Source: Gymnopus androsaceus JB14 (Eukaryota > Basidiomycota > Agaricomycetes > Agaricales > Omphalotaceae). From it: a stretch of 64,000 nt of DNA. The position numbers and the translations under genes are program-made. Shown one piece after another: positions 1 to 10,628 of the stretch. The stretch is taken from contig ML769476.1 of the NCBI GenBank assembly GCA_009733575.1, forward strand, positions 124,001-188,000. Direction: 5' to 3'. Position 1 is the first letter of the stretch. Every line of letters begins with the position of its first letter. A model generated the notes under the pieces. That model worked only from the letters and a program-made list of their open reading frames with translations, did not search any database and had not been told where the DNA came from.

Positions 1-1265
1 GTCGGTGTATATAGGGTATGGAAGATTGAATATTCCTGTTAAACAAGATTAGTTTGTATAGTAGTACATACAAGCGAAATGAATCACTGACGTCGATAGC
101 TTTTGATCATCTCCCATCCTCCGTTCCCTACGATCACCAATCGAAGCCCTGCTTTCTTGAGCACATTCGGATCGACGTCACGGGCGATAGACATCAAGAA
201 ATCCTGACACAAAGGACAAAGGAAATGTCGGATGAAGCATACGATGGTCCTGATGTTATGGGTGCTCTCATTAGAGTCGGAGCGGAGGATCGTGCGGAAG
301 AGAATAGGCGTTCCATCTTCTGTGAGGACTTTGAGGTATAACGCGTGACGAACGTCTGCGGCAGTGGGTAGATCGTCTACCGAAAATGATAGAGGAGGAT
401 AAGCCCTGTTCTTGCCCTTGGATTTTGTCTCTGCTCCCCCCTGCTCCCAAAATGTCTCAAACGACAATGAAGGTGAGCGCGACAAGGGCATCGTCTTGAC
501 TTTGGAGCCACAAGAAGACAGTTTAAGTGGGGAATCGAGCTCCAGCTTGACATCGGATCTCCGTCGAGACTTTGGCTCTGACTGCACGCACAAAGTCACA
601 TTTCCGATTTGTGCCTGTTTCGCTTCTTCTGCTTCCTCTTTTCTTCGGGATGCCTGAATACCGAAAGGCGGTGATGGCTCTGCTAAATGCAGATACTCGT
701 TTCTCTCTTTCACCGTCATCGACGTAGGAGGAGGTATCCCAAACGCCTCTTGTGCACGATGAGGAAATGTTTGTGAGCGTGCACGTCCTACGCTTCGTAT
801 TCCAATGGTGTTTTTATTCGCGTCCGATGAGGTAATTTTGACATTGCGAATCTTAGCGGCACTTCTCGGCCTGTCGTTACAAGCAGCTTCAACGTCGCTC
901 TCTTCCAGCTCTAGGCTCTCCGAGTCCGTATCCGTATCCGAGTCGGCGTCCATTTCGATCCAGGAAGAAGAATACGAATCTCTCCATCTGGGAATAGCCT
1001 TCTCGATTTCGGTCATGCTGTCAGAATCACTTTCTCCACAGTCAACCAGGACATCAGCATTCTTCATGTTCATGTTCAATGCTGCCTGCCATGGTTTCAC
1101 GTTCGAAAAGTCATGCTCTGAACCTGCAATGAGAGCATAATAGTCGCATTTGAGGCTGGCTGGCACGGGGAACTCGGCAGAGTATTTCGTGGCTGTAGTG
1201 GATACAGTACTAGGTTGAGAGTGGATGGAATAATAGATGGGAACGGGTTTACGCTTGATTGGCAT
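1..1265 (-). CDS. AhpC/TSA-like thioredoxin-fold protein (PRXL2/AAED1 type), C-terminus outside the window
   Basis: The first about 290 residues are low-complexity, Ser/Asp/Glu-rich and show no fold. The last part resembles the AhpC/TSA antioxidant family of the PRXL2/AAED1 kind: a strand, then HFLCPLCQDFL with a C-x-x-C pair, then LVIVGNGGWEMIKSYR. I place an intron at 36-91 (donor GTCAGT, branch-like ACTAAT, acceptor ACAG); splicing continues the protein as SYRRIFNLPYPIYTD, the next conserved stretch, and the gene then leaves the window. The start is put at 1265 (MPIKRKPVP) because a GTAAGT...CCAG intron at 1275-1322 fits the 5' leader and a TATA box lies upstream. Family members are thought to be redox proteins; the activity of this one is inferred only. 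The long disordered N-terminal extension is unusual for the family. Confidence 0.75.
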
Positions 1266-1389
1266 GATGTATATCTGGCAATAATGAGAATAATTGCTTC
1301 TAGCACAATGTATGTCACTTACCGTCAAGGTCAAAACCAAAGTCTAGGGATGAAGACTGGAGCTCGTGCTGTCTCATCTAGCAGCAAAA

Positions 1390-1398
1390 CCTTTTATA
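1390..1398 (-). promoter_or_regulatory. TATA box of the AhpC/TSA-like gene
   Basis: TATAAAAGG on the minus strand, about 70 bp upstream of the 5'-leader intron donor at 1322 and 125 bp upstream of the chosen ATG at 1265. A start site about 30 bp downstream would give a short spliced leader. Inferred from the motif and position only. Confidence 0.45.
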
Positions 1399-1399
1399 C

Positions 1400-1961
1400 A
1401 TCCTCCATAGTCATGAACACTGTCCAAGACAGACTCAAAGCCTCGAAACTTCCATGTCCTTTCTCAGATCCTTCCGTCTTTTCTTTCGAGAAAATTATCA
1501 GAATGCTTCCGAGAAAAGTCGAAACATGAGTCCAGAATTCGGAACCTTCTGAAAGAAAATTCATGTAGCAGAATTAGAGTGAGACTCATACCATCGTGAT
1601 ACGCTCAGAGTCAGAGTCGGAGACGGAACTAGTGAAACAGTATAGCATCAACTTCTGTTCAGGTTATATAGTTGACAGCCGACATCGTAGCATGTCTTTC
1701 CGAGGCTTGCTGAGACGATACAAAAGCCATTATGACGGTTTAGCACGAAAGTCTGAAAACAATAGAAGCGATGATGATGAACGTAAAAGGCAAGCCAAAG
1801 CAGTATTTATTTATTTTCTCAGGCTAAATTTGGGCGCTACTGTATACGGTCTGTAGACTCTTCAGACCGGGAATAATTTGATATAAAAAGGTTGAATAAC
1901 ACTACACATGCGCATAGTCCATTGTCATTTGCGGGATAATTAGAGGTAAAATATCAGGATA
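1400..1961. other. Intergenic region, no gene recognised
   Basis: Holds the upstream region of the AhpC/TSA-like gene and the 3' flank of the F-box gene. An 86-codon open frame on the plus strand (1596-1856) is rich in Ser, Arg and Asp and shows no motif or splice context; I do not call it. Confidence 0.4.
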
Positions 1962-3435
1962 CTAATTATAAACCTCATAAAGAAACAATTCATAGTATGG
2001 CAACTTCCCTCTTAAACTTGGGTCAAAGGAGCGGCCTATAATGCTACGCCTCTCACTAATCGTAATCCACCCAAAGGCAGAGCCCTCGTACACAAAGAAT
2101 GCTTCAATTGTAGGAACTTGCTGTGCAATCCGAGATGTATAAAAAACCATGGCAGCTTCAGTGTCTGCCTCGGGAGCCCCAGCGGAGTTGATTTCCCATA
2201 CGCATCCGACTCCCAATAGACTGACTACTCGGAGTGAAGAAAAGAGGCAGAGAGAGTTGATGAGCTCACTGCCAGCAGCCTCATACTAAAAGATCATCAG
2301 TAACACAAGTCAAAGCGAGCGAGGATATTCAGAAGACATACGGTGACTGCCATGTGAACACTGCGGATAGTCAACACGGATATAAGAGGGAACAAAGAAT
2401 GGACAATATGCAAGACCCGTCCCGATGACCACTGATAAAAGACAAGAAATATCCCACTGACATGCCACTCGTTAAAAGGTTCTGTAGATGAAGCTAAACC
2501 TGGCCCGCCGGAGTGTCGAGTAATAGTATAACGTGGGAGGCCAATAGTATTAGTGAGTCGCTCTCTATTAAGCTCGTCAATGAGTGGAGCTATAAAAGGA
2601 GCCGCAGGACAGAGAAGGAAGTGATCCTTGAAGTCAAAGATTATTTTCTTCAACCGTGGTTGCGCGCGCGCGAAGTCAGGCAGCCACGACAAATCGATAA
2701 TGGAGTCCCTGTACAGCCCGATATGCAGCTCACAAAGACCGTTATACCTTTGGGTTCGAAGCGATTTGATGGGAGGAATTCCATAGAGGAATATTCGCGT
2801 CACTTCCATTCCACGGTCAAGATATTGATCAATGCTGGCGTGTTTCCTGGAATCGATCGAGATGTGTTTAAGGATGATTTTTGCCAAGTCAGAAGGGCCC
2901 GATTGACTTGGTAGCGACAGATACGTCTTGGTCGGGTAAAACAGGATAGTCGTGATGGGATGATGATTTATGGCAGCGAGCACTAGCGAATCAAGCTCTA
3001 CCAAATTCATCTGGTCGAGATTTGTTAAATAGGGAAGAAGAGAGGGTATTGTGTCCATATTCCTCGATGAAGAGTAGTCCAGTGTCCTGTGCTTGTCAGT
3101 TAAGTTTTATCTGATGATTCAAAGGCATACCTAACAGATGCTGCAAAAGCAGTATTGATCATACACTGTTCTCTAAGCCTAACCAAGTCCCCTACTCTGA
3201 GATACGCAAAGAGAAATGGCATGCATATTTGGCGCCATTGGCGATTAGCCATAGACAGTGAGATAAGATCACTCCTGTTATATTTCCAGCGAAATCTAGC
3301 GAGTTGCCGCTCGATGAATAGGGCATTATATGCAAGATGCTCTACTATCTCTTGAAGAAGCTCTTCAGGGAGCATCATACTGATCATGGTAGCGCGGTAG
3401 GAAAGTAGTAGCGCTCGAACGACATCTTGAAGCAT
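1962..3435 (-). CDS. F-box protein with leucine-rich C-terminal region
   Basis: Three exons: 3131-3435, 2342-3086 and 1962-2285, with introns of 44 and 56 bp that join in frame. Residues about 18-80 carry an F-box-like stretch (MLPEELLQEIVEHL, then LISLSMANRQWRQICMPFLFAYL). After the first splice the protein reads VRTLDYSSSRN and continues with repeats that look like degenerate leucine-rich repeats (LVELDSLVLAA, LCELHIGLYRD, LRVVSLLGVGCVWEI). Agaricomycetes carry many such F-box/LRR genes, whose products are expected to recruit substrates to SCF ubiquitin ligases; the substrate cannot be told. Either ATG (3435, or a Met 15 codons on, MISMMLPEE) is possible; the second sits right before the F-box. 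No break in the frame was seen. Confidence 0.75.
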
Positions 3436-3617
3436 GCATAGAGATCGAGTGATTGATTGCCTGCAGCTTTCATCTTGATAAAGTTGCAGTGAAGAGCCTA
3501 AAAAGAGCTTATACGCATGAAGTCGAGGTTGACTACCGACAGTACATGTACATCCGAATCTAGCGCGTTACATATGTAATAAGTATACTGCATAATCCGC
3601 TCACTTCCTCGACATTT

Positions 3618-5666
3618 TCATTCGAACTTATACACTGCAGAACGGGTGAGATCCAAACAATCACATTAGACTGGAGCCCTAGAACTCACCACATGCACCA
3701 CTACTCGGTTTGGTAGCAAAGATAACTTCGCTGAGGGCTTCGCCTTGAAGACCCTTATATGGTCCATAAGTTTCGCTTACTTTCTTGATGAAAGTGTCGG
3801 TATTATCCTCGGCTACAATAGATACAGTGCATCCACCCCAACCAGCACCTGTAATATTGATTATTTAGTCGACTTGAAGTATTAACAGATAAGCAGACGA
3901 ACGCACCAGTTAATCGACTACCAATAGCGCCAGCACCCCTCGCGATCGCGGTCAACTCATTAAGTTCTGGACATGAACACTGGAATAATTCGTTACAGCT
4001 AGTCTGCGATTCGTTCATCAACTCTCCGAGACTCTTGATAACATCCATTGGAGAAGAGGACGAAGAGGCTTTCGCGGTGAGACAAATTTGGCGGAATTGA
4101 AGCACTCGGGCTGCTTCAGAGAATACGTGTTTTGCGCGTTTGTACAACTGGAAATGTGTTGCTTCAACTTTGGGACGTATCACGTTAGCGTTGAGCACCG
4201 GGAACGAGAACAAAAAAATATTTACCTTCCACCCATGACAGATACACTTCGTTGAATTCATCTGTGCTCAACCCGCTCATTTCAATCATCTCCTCCATAG
4301 TAACACCCTCCTGGCCTTCCTCAGTAGGATTTGCCGGCTTCAAACCTTCGACTTCACGTTCCATTCTCTTCAGTGTCTCCAAAAGCCACTCCACAGGCAT
4401 TTCTCCTGCTCATCTACTTCCCCAGCCAATCGGCCAACGACTTCCCTAAGCGTCACCTTCTCACCCTTGCCGACCTTGAGCTCTAAACGACGAGCGAGGA
4501 TCCTAGCGGCAGCAAGAGTCTCGACGACGCGGAGGTTGTAGTTTCGCTTGGCAGTAACGGCTTTGTCGGAAACGACAAGTGAATTGGCAATGATGAAAAC
4601 TGCACCGGGAGGAAGAGGGACTGCAGACGCAGATAATTCTGGGAAGAAGGAGATATAGAGGGCGGAAGAGGAGACGGAGATGACTGAAGCAGCTTGATCC
4701 ATTCTACTCGATGTCTGATAAACAATGCGTGCGCTATAGACAATACGCTTACCCGCCAGAATTTACACCAACTCGCTTCTCGTTTGCAACGGCCATTTCC
4801 ACGAGTTGACCTTTAGATATTTTGGGACCGTTACCTGTAAAGTTGGGTTCGAGCTGTGATTTTTGCCTAAGAAGCAGGCAGAGAAGTCAAAGCAACTGCA
4901 AACCTTTCCATTGACAGCAAGGAACGCTAGAGTGCTGCTTACGACCATTGCGGCACTGGATGAAAGACCTGATCCAGCGGGTACGGTTCCTGTGACCAAA
5001 ATATCGACAGGAGCAGGACTACCGCCTCCAGTAAAGTAGTTTACCAGTACACCCTGGCCAGGGAAATTAGTATCGGCGAAGCGGATAGCTAAAGCACGTA
5101 CATAGTATCCAGCTTTAACGTAGCTCTCCCATCGAAGTTCCTTGGTATTGATATCCAAATGCCATTCCTCGAGATGGACTTCCTCCTCAGAAACACTTGC
5201 ACGTCGCCTTGGAGCAGGAGCAAAAACTTGGCGCATGTACTTGGTCTGCATATTTTCAGCAATCACACTTCCAGGAGCATCTTCTGCTCGATGATTCGGC
5301 CTTGGACCAATCGCAATTAATATATCGCGTTCTACCGCAGCTGGTAGAACGCCAAATAGGCAGTAATCGATATGTTCCCCTACAAGTAGCACACGATCAG
5401 TATACCTAAGCTCAATCATGCTTCATCGGTGAGATCGGTACCGATCAGGCTAGCAAAAAGCTTTAAAATACAATAATTTAGAGAGATGCAAGGTCATACT
5501 TTACTCTTCCAGGTGCTCGAGCGATATAAGCTGGTTGTCGGCCAAATCTCCTCTGGAATTCTTCTGCAATGTTGTTCCACTTTTCAGCATGATTTAGGCT
5601 GGTTCCAAGACTTCCATAGAGATCGTTGAGATTAGTATATACTGGGATTGGTTCCTCTGCTGCCAT
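3618..5666 (-). CDS. GAL1: Galactokinase, GHMP kinase family
   Basis: Phosphorylates galactose at C1 with ATP, first step of the Leloir pathway, cytosolic. Eight exons: 5500-5666, 5442-5449, 4904-5379, 4753-4853, 4226-4703, 3907-4167, 3690-3848 and 3618-3634. Visible motifs: ARAPGRV then NLIGEHIDY (galactokinase signature), GSGLSSSAAMV (ATP loop), GVNSGGMDQAAS and LTGAGWGGCTV (motif 3), ending SGACVYKFE. The signature only forms if an 8-nt micro-exon (5442-5449) is used. Exon 5 needs one extra base near 4400-4402: the frame moves from ...GEVDEQE to MPVEWLLETL. One missing A explains it. Alternatively a 59-nt GTGAGA...GCAG intron would also restore frame, at the cost of the TLREVVGRLAGE stretch that looks coding. 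About 555 codons, near the yeast length of 528. Expressed away from the gene at 5819, with a 152-bp shared spacer. Confidence 0.93.
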
Positions 5667-5818
5667 TGAAAGCTATGACACTGTGTAAGGAGAAAAGAAA
5701 GAAGGAAGGAAGGAGGTTTATTACGCAGATAGACGCCGGGCCGCATCCGACTTCCGTTGTAATCCGTCTGACAGGCGCCGAAGTTTTGCTTCTTCCTTTC
5801 TAAGTTCTAAAAAGTGCC
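5667..5818. promoter_or_regulatory. Shared divergent promoter region of GAL1 and the 5819 gene
   Basis: Only 152 bp separate the GAL1 ATG (minus) from the ATG of the gene at 5819 (plus). The GAL1 side has an AAGGA-rich purine tract at about 5698-5716. No CGG-N11-CCG Gal4-type site was seen in this spacer. Confidence 0.4.
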
Positions 5819-8610
5819 ATGGCTTGTCGAATTGCTACGTCCCCGGCAAAACTGAATGCGTCGAATACAGAATATTTTTACGCTGCAATCGATTCTCAGC
5901 TTTACACTTTTATTGGACCAAAACCATCCAACTTCCCTCATATCCCATCGATAACTGAAACCGTGGATGCCAGCTCTTATGCGTCTAAATGGATAAATTG
6001 GACTAGGCCAGGATGGCTGAGACCCTCATCGCCGTTCATGGGACTCTCTCCCAGCTCTAGTCCTTTCAAAAACGAATTTCTTAAATGCCTTGATTACAGC
6101 TGGAAAAGGGTACCTGTAGAGCTTGACGAGTCTGGGCACTACAGACTGGTGAAGACTGTACAAAATGACTGGGACTCACTAGAGTGAAATATTCGTGCGT
6201 TCCTCGGTGCGTGTATGAGAGTCTCCCGTATGCCTCTGGAACCAGGATTCCGACTATGGCCATACCCTCGCCAATATGGTTATTGCCGTTCGTTCTCGAC
6301 CGAGAGCGAGGCACGTACACGAGCTATCGGGTCTCGAGATGCGTTTATTCCTCTCATCGCTGCCACTTCTTTTTTTCTCCACACGCTGGAACAACTAGAG
6401 AAATCATGGCCACACATAATTGCATCCGACCATCTGACAGCTCTCCCTCCCTCCAATCCCTCTATGAGGCGTGAGGTGGACACAGCTTTCTCGACGCTCA
6501 ACTGGGAGAAGCGACTGCGAGAGGAAACTCGTATCAGCACAGAATGGATCTCGTATTTTTTAGTTATCCTTGGTCAGCCAGTAGTTGGCGGATTTATCGA
6601 CGTACAAACTTTTCCTGGATGGTTAACATACATTCCAGTGTATAGCCTTGCTCGAATGCCACTAGCTCTTTGTTGGGGACCCGTGGATAAATGGCTCGTA
6701 TCCTTCCCCTCGCCTATCAGAGCTCCATATGACTGGGTTATGCCACAAGATGTTCGAAATCTTAGTGCACGACAAGCTCCTTATATCATCTCTCCAGGAG
6801 ATTCGGATGATAAAGCACATTCCTTCCACCCAGTCCATTCCCGGCTGCGCTTACCTCCTCTTAACATCGGACTTCGACAGGGACCACACGAAACCCTTAC
6901 TGCTTTCTTAGAACGTCGGGAGAGATACTCTCTGAAGCTTATCGCCGCAGAAACTGCCGACGAATGCCAATCGCGACTTGACCGTGAAGCCAATGCTCGG
7001 AAGGGCTCTCCTCCTGGGTGGACTGGAGCTCGTGTGTTTTATTGGGAACTGATCAATGGAGAAAGGGTCCGTATACCGCAGGGTAGGAATGACTTCCAAA
7101 GTTTGTGGGAGCGATATAGTTCTGACCAGCGACGCTATGATTCGGTCACTGATGAGTGGGATATCTGCACAGACCTAGATCCCGACGAAGTCACAGGCGA
7201 TAATGACTTTGGGTCATACAACAGCGAACATAGCCTTCCTCTGATACACGAGGAAGATTTCCAAGCAGATCATAGCCAAGAAGGATTCTCTTCAGTCAAC
7301 TATCTTGACCGTCTTCATCATCGCGAAAAGGCCGAGCACGGAACACTATCCTTCAAGGAGGAAATTCACGACCTTGTCCGTCACCGGTTCGGTTATATTG
7401 CGCCTAGTGTTCGTGATATAACTGGGAGGCCTGTTGCATCTTCTAAAGCTTCAACAGAAATTCTTAGTTATGTAGGCTGGGCTCGCCTGCCTGGCTCTTC
7501 TCCTAGCCATGACGCTACCGCTGGACCACACTTGGAAATATTTTTACGCGATCTTCTAAAGGCAGAGGAACTCAAATGCACACCCTCGTCGTATGACTTG
7601 GTAAGCGGTACTGATGGGCGATATCGGCCAAACATCCGTTTCAACGTCTGATTGGAACATTCCAATGATCAAGACTATTACCTTGTTGAATCTGAAGATC
7701 CTCGCTACGATCAACCGTTTGTTCTTGCTTTAACTAGCGCCGCTTCCATCCTTGAGATGGCTCGACGGGATTGGGGTCCTGGTATCCGGGATATGATTGA
7801 GGGCCTGATTAAGGCTGGAATTGCATTCAATACTCTTGTCCCGCATAAATCAGGGCCCTCCTCGGGTATGTCGAAACTTCGGGCGGGCCAAGGACCTGCT
7901 TTTTTGGGCTATCGTTCTGTAGATTTTAAGCCTGGCCTTGCTGAATACAGGGCTTACGAGCATCGGAGAGATCAGTTATTGCGTTCTCCGAGGGGTCGTG
8001 CAGCCATTCTAGCCGGTGGGGTTATCGCACGCCTTGCTCGCGATGTTGTCAACATTGGGGATGTCTTCGATGGTCCAACAGAGGAAGCTTTTTACGGGGA
8101 GGCTCGTGGGCTTCATGTATGGGATGGAAAATCCGAAATAGCCTATCGAGACGATCAACTAACAGAGGATGAAGTGAATCTCATTTGTGGTACATATGAC
8201 GTGGCTACAAGTAAGATTCGAACTATTTTCTTTGCTTTTCTTGCTTATCTGCTGATCATATCTTCTTAGATAATACGGGAACAGCTTTCAAATCTTGGTG
8301 GCCTCGACCCTCATCGTGGAAACTTTCTGGCCTGAATGCCGGTTTTTGGTCCAAGGACGCGGAGGTATGGTTCCAAAAGCGATTAGAGAAGATTCGAAAA
8401 AATAACGCCACAATCCACACTAACAATGAATGGAGATCGAGCGTCAAATTCAATAGGGAAACTGCTAATCTCGCGGCAAAAAACGACGCTTTTTCTGCAG
8501 AGTATTTGGATTTACTCTTTCTGTTTCCAGGGAAGGAAGGAAAGAAAGACACGGAAAGCATGACTGTCATGGAAGTCATTGCAAACGCTACACTGGAGCT
8601 ATCATCTTGA
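5819..8610 (+). pseudogene. Large agaric orphan gene interrupted by two in-frame TGA codons
   Basis: One continuous reading frame of about 910 codons: exon 5819-8210, a 59-bp intron (8211-8269, GTAAGA...TTAG), exon 8270-8610. The frame is broken only by TGA at 6185-6187 (after ...NDWDSLE) and TGA at 7649-7651 (after ...PNIRFNV); the sequence on both sides stays in the same frame and looks coding (NIRAFLGA; LEHSNDQDYYLVESED). I recognise no domain; the style (WPYPRQYGY, GGVIARLARDVV, SWWPRPSSW) is that of a widespread agaric family of unknown function. Both stops could come from CGA by one C-to-T change, so recent inactivation is the simplest view. Start at 5819 chosen as first ATG of the frame. 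Confidence 0.6.
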
Positions 8611-8944
8611 ATTTAAAGAGAATCGTGTCGTTGTGACGCTGTTCGGCGATAATACTTTACAAATCTCTTAAGTGGCTACGTCCCACTGTAAATATCTTAT
8701 CTCGCTAAATATTTTTTGGAGGAAGTTGAGAATTCCCGGCAGACTCACCTTCATGCTTTCACATATGCTCTCATATATCTCGCATTGCACAATAGATACC
8801 CAGCTTTGAGCATTACAGACCGGTCAAGGTAGATTAGATATTACTAGTAGTAGTCACTTGAGTACACTTTTTATATTTGTAATTTCGCAGTTTCAAGATT
8901 TCAATTTCGCCCCCCTTTTTTTTTTTTTTTTGCAAACTTTCACC
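8611..8944. other. Intergenic region with poly-T tract
   Basis: No gene seen. A 16-base T run at about 8917-8933 lies just before the ATG of the oxygenase remnant and may belong to its old promoter. Confidence 0.4.
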
Positions 8945-10457
8945 ATGTCAGAGACGACACATCCTCTCCTCGATTTCCTCAAATGGGAAGGCTCCATAGG
9001 GCGCTATGAGCGTTCCAAAAATCGTTTCCAGATTGCCAAAGACTCAAAGATTTCCAATGCTCTCACCGGCCTGGCATGTGCGCCGTTCACATCCTTCAGG
9101 ACCGATTCCACCAGACAAGTTTGGCACAGTCGAGGATAAAGCCTTCTTTGGCAGTCCTGTCAAAGCCGCAGGTGGATAATATTCTTGAAGTCGCAAAGGA
9201 GAATCAGTCCAAGTTTGGACGCGGGGAGGAAACGGTTTTGGATCTCGAATATCGAAATGGTTTTGAGATTGAAGCCAAGGACATGGATACCTCGGGATTC
9301 AAGGGCAATAAATGGGGACCTAAGATGGAAGATAAGATCAAAGAGGTAGTTGAAAGGGACGCTCTTTATCGGAAAACATCGGGAACCGACTTTGAAACTC
9401 TACAAGCTGGCTGTCTATCAGAAAGACGGTCATTTTGATTGGCACAGAGACACGACGCACGGAGACAATCACCACGGAACCGTTTTGGTATCTCTCAATA
9501 CCTCCTGGAAAGGCGGGGAGCTTTGCCTTAGACACCGCGGAGTCGAGACCGAATTCGATATGCAGCCGTTGAAAAAAAGGTGAAGTGACAACAGAGCTTC
9601 AGGTTGTAGCCTTTTACACCGACGTGGAACACAAAGTAAAACCCGTCACTAAAGGGGCTCGCATTGTTCTCCAATACGATGTCTATCTTCCAGAGAATGC
9701 CGTCAAAGACGCTGACGGTGACGAGTCTGACCCGGATGCAGACGAAGATCAGTACGATGACGACGGCGACGACGATGACTCCGAGTACGACGAATATGGG
9801 GACAGGGTTGACTCCTTCAGCAAAGTCAACACAGCTCGTTTGCAAAAGTACAAATTCGAGTTGCCCAACATGGCCACGGAGAACGAAGACGCATTGGATC
9901 GTCTCATCCAGGCTCTGGAGAGCGTTCTTTCCAATCCGAGGACCAAAGAAGTCGGCTTTCCACTTCGACATCTTTATCGCCAACAAAGTATCCTTCCGCA
10001 GTATCTGAAAGGTGTCGATGCCTTGGTCTACCAGCGCCTGTCGGAGGAATCGTCCCCTTTAGTCTCTCTCTCTGCCCTATAATGTTGTATGCGGAAACAG
10101 GCTGGGAAGATGGGAGCTACAGTGGTTCCGACGCATACTCTATTGTGGTCAAGTGCATGCCCAGCGCCTGTGACGGCAAGGAATCGGGCTCAGATAAGGA
10201 TGAAGATGAGATGAGATGAGGATGATGAACGAGATGCAGTAAAAAGAAACGGTGGTTCGTTCTACCTGTACGACGCCATTGACATCCGTAAACTTTCCAG
10301 CACCAGTTATGTTGAACATACGGGTAACGAGGCGCAGCCGAGCAACTGCAAGTACTTCGGTGGGGGTATGTTCTTGCAACGCAAGGCACCGACTAGAAAG
10401 CGAGCGCATAAGGGTAAATCTGGGAAGTCCAATGGTGGTAAAAAGGCCAAGCAGTAG
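8945..10457 (+). pseudogene. Decayed 2OG-Fe(II) oxygenase (prolyl-4-hydroxylase-like)
   Basis: Pieces of one protein are spread over several frames: MSETTHPLLDFLKWEGSIGR (8945), KFGTVEDKAFFGSPVKAA (about 9113), VDNILEVAKENQSKFGRGEE (about 9172), LKLYKLAVYQKDGHFDWHRD (about 9390), VVAFYTDVEHKVKPVTKGAR (about 9603) and a C-terminal VEHTGNEAQ...CKYFGGGMF (about 10310). The H-x-D iron pair is in WHRDT, the distal His in VEHKV and the 2OG-binding Arg in GARIVLQY, so this was a 2OG-FeII_Oxy protein of the fungal kind. At least four frame changes occur between 9080 and 9580, too close together to be introns; one is an A7 run at 9572-9578. A D/E-rich insert lies at about 9700-9800, and the tail is Lys-rich. 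Most likely a pseudogene. Confidence 0.75.
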
Positions 10458-10628
10458 GTTTGTTTCAGATATTCGAGACGGGCGAAAGACATTTTTCTGT
10501 AATGTTCAAATTCGGTGTCGACATTATATTTGTATTGACTATAGTTGGCTATAAGAAATGATACTTAAATCCGTTTACGGTGAACAATAAGATATCAACA
10601 TAATTTAGTTCCCAAAAACCCACAAATA

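Noticed and set aside
5379..5500. GAL1 spliced directly as GRVKYTDRVLLVGEHIDY
   Set aside because: It loses the conserved Asn of the signature, while the micro-exon path gives the exact motif with normal intron sizes.
5667..5818. Gal4-type binding site between GAL1 and its neighbour
   Set aside because: No CGG-N11-CCG match was seen, and basidiomycetes are not known to use yeast Gal4 control.
5819..8610. TGA codons read as selenocysteine
   Set aside because: Agaric fungi are not known to have the selenocysteine system, and no conserved Cys-like context surrounds the two TGAs.
9528..9986. 152-codon minus-strand frame as a gene
   Set aside because: Antisense shadow of the D/E-rich oxygenase segment; the Val/Ile-rich look comes from GAC/GAT repeats read backwards.
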